Source: an uncultured Lachnospiraceae bacterium
Lineage (GTDB): Bacteria > Bacillota_A > Clostridia > Lachnospirales > Lachnospiraceae
DNA length: 11,578 nucleotides
Direction of reading: 5' to 3'
Assembly: GCA_946613735.1 (NCBI GenBank)
Contig: CAMOFS010000020.1
Location: 1-11,578, forward strand
Positions within the stretch are counted from its first letter, which is position 1. Each line of letters begins with the position of its first letter. The translations under genes and the position numbers were made by a program. The notes under the pieces are model-generated. The model was not told the origin of the DNA and ran no database searches. It saw only the letters and a list, made by a program, of their open reading frames with translations. Below, in pieces: positions 5,635 to 11,578 of the stretch.

Positions 5635-6912
5635 ATGAGGATTGCAAGCAGTCAGGTAGACATGAGTTCAAGTCACAAATACTCGCAGATGGGGATGAGG
5701 TCAAATGGTAAAAATATGAGCACTGACGGGTTTATGGGAGCTTTGTCAAAAACCTACGATCTTTTGCAGGATTATGAGAAGTCATCCAACTATAACAAAA
5801 ACGGGGGCTTTGCCGGAGAAAAAAGAGTTGGCGATGTGACGGCGGCAAATAATGCTGAAAACAGTGGCCAGGGCTTTACCAACAGTGTTATAAATTCACT
5901 TTTTGAAAGGCTTATGAGCAGTGGCGTATTTGATGATACCGGCTATTCGCAGCAGATTTTGATGTACCAGGAAAGCGAGTCCATGTCTTTTTCAGCAGAG
6001 GGTGTGGCAGTGACAGAGGATGGCAGGCAGATAGACTTCGGCATAAGCATATCTATGTCCAGAAGCTTTTCTCAGTATATGAATGTTCAGAGGCCTGCTA
6101 TGCAAAACGCGCTTATGGATCCTTTGGTTGTAAATATCGGTTCCGGTTCGGCCAGGGTATCTGACCAGAAATTCCGGTTTGACCTGGATGCTGATGGTAC
6201 GGAGGACCTTATCTCCATGCCGACAAGAGGCTCTGCATTTTTGGCACTGGATAAAAATGGTGATGGAGTGATAAATGACGGAAATGAGCTTTTTGGAACA
6301 CAATCCGGAGACGGGTTTGCAGATCTTAGGGAATATGATAGCGATGGTAATGGCTGGATCGACGAAAATGACGAGATCTTTGAAAAACTTCGGGTATGGT
6401 ATAAGGATGAGCATGGCAGGGATGTGCTTGTAAATCTTAAGGAGGCTGACGTGGGCGCCATCTTTTTGGGAGAGCAGCCCGGGGAGTTTGCCCTTGGGGA
6501 TGGCTTTGGGAACACTAACGGAATGATACGCTCATCAGGTATATTCTTAAAGGAGTCCGGTGGTGTGGGAACCATCCAGCATGTTGACCTTGCGGTGGGG
6601 GAAGAAAATGAAACCGGTGAGGCCTTTTTTGAGGAGTACAATGATAGGCAGAACGTGGCATCCGGGGCTTCGGCAGGTGCCCTGACCATCGATCTTGACA
6701 GCGACAATACGCCTTCGGTGGACCGGCCCTCCAGAGAACGAGCCAATAAGAGGGCTGAGCTTGAGGCTAAGCGTGCTGCCAGGGCGGAAAAGAAAAAACT
6801 TATGAATGATCGTTTTGAAAAACGACGTCTTGAAAGAAAGAAGATGCAGGATGAGCTTTTTGAAAAGAGCCTTGAGAGAAGAGAGCAGTACAGAGAGGCT
6901 ATGGGCTTGTAG
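5635..6912 (+). CDS. EF-hand/dockerin-like calcium-binding protein with charged helical tail
   Basis: A 425-residue protein. The ATG at 5635 is chosen over an in-frame ATG at 5599 because AGGAGG (5623-5628) ends 6 nt upstream of it. Residues 1-80 are Ser/Asn-rich, with no hydrophobic signal peptide. Residues 178-250 hold the calcium-binding core: DLDADGTED (183-191), DKNGDGVIND (206-215) and DSDGNGWIDEND (235-246), each with the Asp/Asn spacing of EF-hand-like loops. Residues 250-320 continue with a family-typical block (FEKLRVWYKDE, NGMIRSSGIFLKE, GTIQHVDLA). Residues 365-422 are almost entirely Arg, Lys, Glu and Ala, probably one long charged helix. I recognise this as a recurrent clostridial/Lachnospiraceae family of unknown function; calcium binding is predicted. 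It appears to be controlled together with the LytTR gene that follows. Confidence 0.75.
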   Translation: MRIASSQVDMSSSHKYSQMGMRSNGKNMSTDGFMGALSKTYDLLQDYEKSSNYNKNGGFAGEKRVGDVTAANNAENSGQGFTNSVINSLFERLMSSGVFDDTGYSQQILMYQESESMSFSAEGVAVTEDGRQIDFGISISMSRSFSQYMNVQRPAMQNALMDPLVVNIGSGSARVSDQKFRFDLDADGTEDLISMPTRGSAFLALDKNGDGVINDGNELFGTQSGDGFADLREYDSDGNGWIDENDEIFEKLRVWYKDEHGRDVLVNLKEADVGAIFLGEQPGEFALGDGFGNTNGMIRSSGIFLKESGGVGTIQHVDLAVGEENETGEAFFEEYNDRQNVASGASAGALTIDLDSDNTPSVDRPSRERANKRAELEAKRAARAEKKKLMNDRFEKRRLERKKMQDELFEKSLERREQYREAMGL

Positions 6913-6926
6913 ATTAATACCAGAGC

Positions 6927-6961
6927 GCCGTTTGTTACAAAAATATGACCATTCATTACAA
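6927..6961 (+). promoter_or_regulatory. Paired LytTR-type box upstream of the LytTR gene
   Basis: GCCGTTTGTTACAA (6927-6940) is followed 21 bp later by ACCATTCATTACAA (6948-6961); ten of 14 positions agree. The second box is identical over all 14 bases to the minus-strand box at 5454-5441. Both match the ACC-type direct repeats bound by LytTR regulators such as BtsR of E. coli (about 8-bp repeats 13 bp apart). The position immediately before a -35-like TTGGGT (6962-6967) suits autoactivation. Confidence 0.62.
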
Positions 6962-6988
6962 TTGGGTAAAGTGTGGAATCGATATTGC
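6962..6988 (+). promoter_or_regulatory. Weak candidate promoter of the LytTR gene
   Basis: TTGGGT (6962-6967) follows the LytTR boxes without a gap, and TATTGC (6983-6988) is a poor -10 at 15-bp spacing. The hexamers alone would not be convincing; the call rests on the boxes and on the lack of a terminator after the upstream gene. Read-through from 5635-6912 is an alternative source of expression. Confidence 0.25.
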
Positions 6989-7093
6989 CGAAATAGATTG
7001 TGAGCGCGAAGGATTGCACAGGTATTCATGGATGAAAACATGGATCCTGTGCTTTTTTTCGGAATTTTTAAGAAAATTGTGAGGGATAAAAGG

Positions 7094-7417
7094 ATGGCCA
7101 ATGATAAAAGCGATGTTCTTGTTGCTTCCATCAGGGGCAGGAAACAGCTAATAAACAAGGAGGATATATGGTTTGCCGAAAGCATCGGCAGGAAGGTGAA
7201 CCTATATCTTAATGACCGGAGTGTGGAAGTCTATTTTCGCATGTCTGATCTGATGGGTCAGCTGGGGAGTGGGTTTTTCCAGACACATAGGAGTTATATA
7301 GTCAATCTTGACCATATCATCGGCTACGAGCGAAATGAGATCATGCTCTCAAACAAGGTCAGGGTACCCATGTCCAGACACAAATACAGAGACTTTCTCA
7401 AAGCGTATCTCAGATGA
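7094..7417 (+). CDS. Stand-alone LytTR DNA-binding regulator
   Basis: A 107-residue protein made of essentially one LytTR domain (about residues 10-105), shown by IWFAESIGRKVNLYL, FFQTHRSYIVNLDHI and NKVRVPMSRHKYRDF. There is no receiver domain or membrane segment, so activity is not set by a conventional phosphorelay in the same chain. The ATG at 7094 has GAGGG (7081-7085) 8 nt upstream. An in-frame ATG at 7028 would add 22 residues but lacks a well-placed ribosome site. LytTR domains bind paired direct repeats as dimers; such repeats lie upstream of this gene and upstream of the neighbouring EF-hand gene. The CstA-family gene downstream recalls the LytTR regulator BtsR and its CstA-family target BtsT in E. 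coli. Confidence 0.87.
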   Translation: MANDKSDVLVASIRGRKQLINKEDIWFAESIGRKVNLYLNDRSVEVYFRMSDLMGQLGSGFFQTHRSYIVNLDHIIGYERNEIMLSNKVRVPMSRHKYRDFLKAYLR

Positions 7418-7425
7418 TTTTGCCC

Positions 7426-7453
7426 TTGAATTTTTCGAGGTTTTAAATATACT
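7426..7453 (+). promoter_or_regulatory. Predicted sigma-A promoter of cstA
   Basis: TTGAAT (7426-7431) and TATACT (7448-7453) are 16 bp apart, directly after the LytTR stop codon. The leader would be about 55 nt, and AAGGA (7503-7507) lies 9 nt before the ATG. GCCCTTGAA at 7422-7430 is a partial LytTR half-box overlapping the -35, but no second box is found 21 bp away. Confidence 0.55.
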
Positions 7454-7516
7454 GTTTTTAGGACTTTTCAAGTTTACAAGCAATATATTAAAAGAAAGAT
7501 TCAAGGAAGATTTATT

Positions 7517-9031
7517 ATGCAGACATTTGTATTAGGAATTATCATATTAATAGTCGGTGGAGCTTTATACGGAGCATTTTGTCAGAAGATTTTTGCACCG
7601 GATGACAGGCAGACACCGGCATACGCAAAAGCAGACGGCGTGGACTTTGTGCCCATGCCCAAATGGAAGAACTCCCTTATCAATCTATTGAACATTGCAG
7701 GGACCGGCCCCATATTAGGCCCGATCCAGGGTGCGCTGTTTGGTCCGATCGCATTTTTGACCATACCTATAGGCTGTGTGATAGGTGGAGCCATGCACGA
7801 TTATTTTACCGGAATGATCTCTGTGCGCGAGGGTGGTATCCAGATGCCGGAGATGGTAAAGAAAAGCACGGGCAATGGCATTTATAAGCTTTATACAGTG
7901 TTTGTATGTCTGGTGCTTTTTATGGTGGGTGTGGTATTTATCTATACACCCGGAGATATTACGGCGACACAGGTCTTTGGCTTCAAAGGGAGCGCAGATG
8001 AGACATCCACGTGGATAATCTATTCAGTAATATTTGCATACTATACCATTGCGGCTCTTTTCCCCATAGATAAGATAATAGGACGGGTTTATCCCATATT
8101 TGGAGCGATACTGTTGCTTTCTGCGGCAGGGATATTTGTGATGCTTTTTGTAAAGGGTTATCCCATGGTAAATGTATGGGATGCATGGACTCTCAATGGT
8201 TTTGACTTCGCAGCATATTTTAGGAGCGAGCATTTTATTCCGGCATTTTTTGTTACGGTTGCCTGCGGTATTCTTTCCGGCTTTCATTCCACCCAGATCA
8301 CCCTTGTGACAAGAACCATTGAAAACGAAAAAGAGGGACGGATGACTTTTTACAATATGATGATAGTGGAAGGCTTTATTGCTATGGTATGGGCTGCAGG
8401 CACTATGGCAATGATCGGTGTAGGAGCAGAAAATGCTGGAATCACCATGCAGATGACGGACGCCGGCTGGACATTTTTTGCAAACATAGGCGGGACCATT
8501 TCTCAGATATCAGCTACTTCCGTTGTGGGAGTTGTGTGTAAAAATATGCTGGGCCCTGTAGGCGGCATAATAGCCATCATAGGAGTTATATTGCTGCCCA
8601 TCACATCCGGGGATACGGCATTAAGAGCTTTAAGGCTTATCATAGCCGACACTTTCCATATAAGCCAGGATAATTCCAGGAGGCGTATACTTATGGCGCT
8701 TCCCGTGTTTGCCGTCGCATTTATTGTTTTGATATGGGCAAAGAACGATCCCAACGGCTTTAATATCATATGGCGTTACTTTGGCTGGTCTAATCAGACT
8801 CTTTCCGTATTTACGCTTTCATCCATAATGATATGGCTTATGAGAAACGGTAAGAAGGGATACTTCTGGGTGCCCCTGATTCCCCTGGCGTTCTATTCGT
8901 TTATTACCTGTGCATATATTATGGGAGCAAAGATAGGCTTTTCCCTTCCATATGGCGTTTCACTTGTCATTGGAGCAGTATTCAGTCTGGTTGTTTGTGT
9001 TATGGCTGTAAAAACCGGGAAAAAGCAATAA
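7517..9031 (+). CDS. cstA: CstA-family transporter (carbon starvation protein / pyruvate-peptide transporter)
   Basis: A 504-residue polytopic inner-membrane protein with many hydrophobic segments. Family hallmarks are TPAYAKADGVDFVPM near residues 33-47, AGTGPILGPIQGALFGP (61-77), GGAMHDYFTGMISVREGG (about 91-108), a FHSTQITLVTRTI segment in the middle and LPITSGDTALRALRLI near 370. CstA proteins import pyruvate or peptides when carbon is scarce. It is shorter than the roughly 700-residue E. coli CstA, which is normal for clostridial members. It has its own promoter and a strong terminator, so it is probably monocistronic. Substrate choice between pyruvate and peptides is not readable from the sequence. 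Confidence 0.92.
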   Translation: MQTFVLGIIILIVGGALYGAFCQKIFAPDDRQTPAYAKADGVDFVPMPKWKNSLINLLNIAGTGPILGPIQGALFGPIAFLTIPIGCVIGGAMHDYFTGMISVREGGIQMPEMVKKSTGNGIYKLYTVFVCLVLFMVGVVFIYTPGDITATQVFGFKGSADETSTWIIYSVIFAYYTIAALFPIDKIIGRVYPIFGAILLLSAAGIFVMLFVKGYPMVNVWDAWTLNGFDFAAYFRSEHFIPAFFVTVACGILSGFHSTQITLVTRTIENEKEGRMTFYNMMIVEGFIAMVWAAGTMAMIGVGAENAGITMQMTDAGWTFFANIGGTISQISATSVVGVVCKNMLGPVGGIIAIIGVILLPITSGDTALRALRLIIADTFHISQDNSRRRILMALPVFAVAFIVLIWAKNDPNGFNIIWRYFGWSNQTLSVFTLSSIMIWLMRNGKKGYFWVPLIPLAFYSFITCAYIMGAKIGFSLPYGVSLVIGAVFSLVVCVMAVKTGKKQ

Positions 9032-9045
9032 GCGATACTAAGCGT

Positions 9046-9083
9046 CAAAAAGGAAGGTGGAGATGATCCACCTTCTTTTTTTT
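9046..9083 (+). terminator. Strong intrinsic terminator after cstA
   Basis: The perfect 9-bp stem GAAGGTGGA (9053-9061) / TCCACCTTC (9067-9075) with a GATGA loop is followed by eight T (9076-9083). An A-run before the stem extends the pairing and could allow some activity on the other strand. Confidence 0.92.
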
Positions 9084-9100
9084 GAAAAAATATAAAACTT

Positions 9101-9130
9101 TAGCTTGGCTTAAGGTTTGGGGCATATTAT
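9101..9130 (+). promoter_or_regulatory. Possible promoter of the beta-solenoid-like gene
   Basis: TATTAT (9125-9130) is a good -10 hexamer. The upstream TTGGCT (9105-9110) is at only 14-bp spacing, and TAGCTT (9101-9106) at 18 bp is a poor match, so the -35 is undecided. A promoter is expected because a strong terminator ends just upstream. Confidence 0.35.
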
Positions 9131-9170
9131 GCGTTTGTAAGCAAAAACGAGAATGACAAGGAGGTATAAC

Positions 9171-10679
9171 ATGAAGAATAAAAAAAGACTGGCAATACTT
9201 GCATTAGCCGTAATAGTTGCCGGAACATCATATTATGCTGGATCAAACAGGGACAAGTCTTCAGCAGCAACCAGCACTACCACCACATCAGACACGTCCT
9301 CAAAAGCAAATACCGATTCCACGACATCAGATAAGCCCCCTGCACCGCCCAGTGGCTCCAAGCCCGGTGACGCACCCGGCGCTCCCGGAGGAAATGGCGG
9401 CGATTTTGGTGGAGGCCCCGGCGGATCATCAGCATCTGACATAACATATGATGCGGTAAAGAAGATAACATCAGATAAAAAGGAAAGCAAAAAGACCTAT
9501 TCATCCACGTCATCAGATGAAAATGCTCTTTTGGTAAGTGGGGCAAAGGTAACCGAGACGTCGCTTTCAGTAACCAAAAGCGGGGATTCCGACGGAGGAG
9601 ATAACTGTAACTTCTATGGGCAGAATGCCGCTGTCTTAGCTAAGGATGGCGCGACTCTTACTATTACGGATGCCAATATAAAGACATCCGCATCCGGAGC
9701 AAACGGAGTGTTTTCATATGGCGGAAACGGTGGAAATAACGGTGCAGATGGAGATGGGACTACGGTCATCATAAAGAACTCCACCATCAAGACCACGGGA
9801 AGCGGCAGTGGCGGCATAATGACCACGGGCGGTGGAATAACAAAGGCAACGAACCTAAAAGTAAATACCAGCGGGCAGTCATCGGCAGCCATCCGTACAG
9901 ACAGGGGCGGCGGCACCGTTACAGTAAACAAGGGCACCTATACTACATCCGGACTAGGTTCACCTGCAGTTTATTCCACGGCAGACATCACTGTGAAAAA
10001 TGCCAAACTAACCTCCAAGCTTTCTGAAGGAGTAGTAATAGAGGGACTTAATACCGTAACATTAAAAAATGTGGATCTGACTGCTAATAACACCAAGACC
10101 AATGGCAATGCCACCCACTACGACACCATATTTTTATACCAGTCCATGTCGGGTGATTCAGCTACCGGTACATCCGTGTTTACTATGAAGGGTGGTTCCA
10201 TAACAAGTAAGAACGGTGAGGTATTTCATGTGACAAACACCAGTGCTGTCGTAAACCTTAATAATGTGACCATAAAGAACAAGGATAGAGATAACATTTT
10301 GTTTACCGTAACAAATGACGGTTGGAGTGGATCCGACAACACGGCTACGTTAAATGCAAAAAAGCAGGCTCTTGAGGGTGATATTGTGGTAAGCAATGCG
10401 GCAGTAGGAAGCAATGCCAACGAGTCGACTCTTACCATGAACTTAAAATCAGGCAGCACCTATAAGGGCGCCATAAATACATCTGAATCAAGCCGTGGTA
10501 CAGTTAACGTTACCATTGACAAAAGCAGTACATGGCAGCTTACGGGCGATTCCTATGTGGACTCCATAAGTGGAAGCGGCAAGATCAACTACAATGGGTA
10601 TAAGTTATATGTAAACGGCAAGGCATACACAGCGGATAATCCGTACAGCGGCCTTAACTCAACTGAAGAAGAGGTATAA
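9171..10679 (+). CDS. Secreted/anchored Gly-Ser-Thr-rich beta-solenoid-like surface protein
   Basis: A 502-residue protein. AAGGAGG (9158-9164) sits 6 nt before the ATG at 9171, so the in-frame ATG at 9153 is rejected. Residues 1-24 form a basic plus hydrophobic export signal (KNKKRLAILALAVIVAG) without a lipobox Cys, so it is either cleaved or an N-terminal anchor. Residues 25-85 are a Ser/Thr then Pro/Gly-rich linker. Residues 90-480 consist of loosely repeated short strands (forms such as ATLTITDANIKT, TTVIIKNSTIKTTG, VTVNKGTYTTSG, ADITVKNAKLTS, NTVTLKNVDLTA), the pattern of a right-handed parallel beta-helix. Blocks such as NGVFSYGG, GGIMTTGGG and SSAAIRTDRGGG recur in a Lachnospiraceae family of unknown function. 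A cell-surface adhesin or polysaccharide-contact role is inferred. There is no LPXTG sorting motif at the C terminus. Confidence 0.8.
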   Translation: MKNKKRLAILALAVIVAGTSYYAGSNRDKSSAATSTTTTSDTSSKANTDSTTSDKPPAPPSGSKPGDAPGAPGGNGGDFGGGPGGSSASDITYDAVKKITSDKKESKKTYSSTSSDENALLVSGAKVTETSLSVTKSGDSDGGDNCNFYGQNAAVLAKDGATLTITDANIKTSASGANGVFSYGGNGGNNGADGDGTTVIIKNSTIKTTGSGSGGIMTTGGGITKATNLKVNTSGQSSAAIRTDRGGGTVTVNKGTYTTSGLGSPAVYSTADITVKNAKLTSKLSEGVVIEGLNTVTLKNVDLTANNTKTNGNATHYDTIFLYQSMSGDSATGTSVFTMKGGSITSKNGEVFHVTNTSAVVNLNNVTIKNKDRDNILFTVTNDGWSGSDNTATLNAKKQALEGDIVVSNAAVGSNANESTLTMNLKSGSTYKGAINTSESSRGTVNVTIDKSSTWQLTGDSYVDSISGSGKINYNGYKLYVNGKAYTADNPYSGLNSTEEEV

Positions 10680-10690
10680 GCGGTATATGA

Positions 10691-10720
10691 AAAAGAAGGG
10701 CGTTTGGCTCTTCTTTTTTT
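10691..10720 (+). terminator. Intrinsic terminator after the beta-solenoid-like gene
   Basis: The stem GAAGGGC (10695-10701) / GCTCTTC (10707-10713), with one G-T wobble and a GTTTG loop, is followed by seven T (10714-10720). An upstream A-run pairs with the T-run. Confidence 0.88.
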
Positions 10721-10721
10721 G

Positions 10722-10750
10722 TGTCCTTTTTGGGTGTTTAATGGTACAAT
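10722..10750 (+). promoter_or_regulatory. Candidate promoter of the FAD-dependent dehydrogenase gene
   Basis: TACAAT (10745-10750) is a good -10 hexamer. At 17-bp spacing the -35 would be TGTCCT (10722-10727), which is weak. The position between a terminator and an AGGAGGT ribosome site (10764-10770) makes a promoter here likely. Confidence 0.45.
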
Positions 10751-10777
10751 AAGAGTGCACTTTAGGAGGTGGCCACT

Positions 10778-11578
10778 ATGTATGATGTTTTGATAATAGG
10801 AGCTGGACCCGGCGGGATATTTACCGCTTATGAGCTTCTGGAAAAAAGGCCGGGATTAAAAATAGCCGTTTTTGAGATGGGAACGGAATTAAAAAAACGT
10901 AAGTGTCCCATAGACGGCGACAAGGTTAAGACCTGCATCCATTGCAAGAACTGTTCTATTATGAGCGGCTTTGGCGGTGCCGGTGCATTCTCGGACGGTA
11001 AGTACAATATCACCAATGACTTCGGTGGGACATTGCACGAGTACATCGGCAAAAACAAAGCTTTAGAACTGATGGAATATGTCGACAGGATCAACCTGGC
11101 TTTCGGAGGCGAGGGGACTAAGCTGTATTCCACAGCCGGTTCGGAGATCAAGAAGAAATGTCTTCAAAACGGGCTGCATCTTTTGGATGCATCTGTACGG
11201 CATCTTGGAACGGACATCAACTATGTTGTTCTAGAGAATCTGTACGAGCATCTTAAGGATAAAGTGGAGTTCTATTTTGACTGTCCCATCAGCAGGGTGG
11301 AAAAGCTGGATGACGGGTATCGGGTTTACAATGGCGATGCTTCTTACGAGGGCAGGGAGTGCGTTATTTCTGTAGGCAGAAGCGGCAGCAAGTGGATGGA
11401 GCAGGTCTGCCGGGACCTTGAGATCAACACAAAGTCCAATCGTGTTGACATAGGAGTCAGGGTAGAGCTTCCGGCAGAGATATTTGCCCATCTGACGGAT
11501 GAATTATACGAAAGCAAGATCGTCTACCGCACGCCGCAGTATGAGGCGTGGATGGGTGACGAGGTTCATCCGCACAGG
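10778..11578 (+). CDS. COG2509-like FAD-dependent dehydrogenase (N-terminal 267 residues, truncated by window end)
   Basis: The open frame runs from an ATG with AGGAGGT 7 nt upstream to the last base, 267 codons without a stop. The N terminus VLIIGAGPGGIFTAYELL (4-21) is a Rossmann dinucleotide-binding motif, with acidic E33 ending the second strand, as in FAD proteins. It is followed by four Cys, C43, C53, C56 and C59 (TCIHCKNC at 52-59), and by SGFGGAGAFSDGKYN (63-77). These are typical of uncharacterised FAD-dependent dehydrogenases of the COG2509 type. The Cys set could hold an Fe-S cluster or zinc. Substrate and partner are unknown. The C-terminal part lies outside the window. Confidence 0.85.
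   Translation, partial: MYDVLIIGAGPGGIFTAYELLEKRPGLKIAVFEMGTELKKRKCPIDGDKVKTCIHCKNCSIMSGFGGAGAFSDGKYNITNDFGGTLHEYIGKNKALELMEYVDRINLAFGGEGTKLYSTAGSEIKKKCLQNGLHLLDASVRHLGTDINYVVLENLYEHLKDKVEFYFDCPISRVEKLDDGYRVYNGDASYEGRECVISVGRSGSKWMEQVCRDLEINTKSNRVDIGVRVELPAEIFAHLTDELYESKIVYRTPQYEAWMGDEVHPHR

Noticed and set aside
5511..5711. 66-codon frame in the EF-hand leader starting with GTG
   Set aside because: It has no ribosome site, runs into the EF-hand gene in another frame and shows no motif. The leader has better-supported regulatory content.
6087..7019. 310-codon open frame on the minus strand
   Set aside because: It lies antisense to the EF-hand gene and its Ser/Pro/Leu-rich translation is what the complement of Asp/Glu/Lys-rich coding yields. 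It has no recognisable domain, and the plus-strand protein has clear motifs.
6547..7185. 212-codon open frame on the minus strand
   Set aside because: It overlaps both the EF-hand and LytTR genes antisense, has no motif, and would cover the LytTR box pair.
7418..7516. LytTR double box at the cstA promoter
   Set aside because: Only one partial half-box (7422-7430) is visible and nothing similar lies 21 bp away on either strand.
9153..9170. Upstream ATG adding six residues to the solenoid-like protein
   Set aside because: The AAGGAGG at 9158-9164 falls within it and serves the ATG at 9171, which begins a proper signal sequence.

Overview
The window reads as a low-to-medium G+C Firmicute, most likely a member of the Lachnospiraceae (Butyrivibrio/Pseudobutyrivibrio-like). 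This is judged from the gene families, AGGAGG-type ribosome sites and codon use; no rRNA or other taxonomic marker is present. Every gene I can support lies on the + strand.

Region 1 (1-1659) is a ParA-type partition cassette. About 460 bp of extremely A/T-rich, repeat-filled DNA is followed by a deviant-Walker ATPase (474-1244). One base later comes a 114-residue protein (1246-1590) with a Pro-rich tail, an AT-hook-like patch and a ribbon-helix-helix-like C terminus. A second A/T-rich stretch (1591-1659) shares repeats with the first. This looks like a plasmid/chromid segregation module with flanking centromere or operator DNA. Whether the replicon is a chromosome, a chromid or an integrated element cannot be decided from this window.

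Region 2 (1660-5412) is a tight five-gene run: a Nudix hydrolase, a WYL-domain regulator, a FliB-like Cys-rich Fe-S protein, a papain/C39-like predicted cysteine peptidase and the S4-domain RNA-binding protein YlmH. Genes overlap or sit 11-20 bp apart, so one transcript is likely.

Region 3 (5413-7417) holds a 425-residue EF-hand-like calcium-binding protein without a signal peptide, followed by a stand-alone LytTR DNA-binding protein. Upstream of each gene is a pair of closely related 14-bp boxes (consensus RCCNTTYRTTACAW) spaced exactly 21 bp apart. The two pairs are in opposite orientation. This is the architecture expected of a LytTR binding site, so the LytTR protein probably controls its own gene and the calcium-binding gene. 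I consider this the most informative new observation.

Region 4 (7418-11578) has a CstA-family transporter with its own promoter and a strong terminator, then a secreted or membrane-anchored Gly/Ser/Thr-rich beta-solenoid-like protein, also with a strong terminator. The window ends inside a COG2509-like FAD-dependent dehydrogenase.
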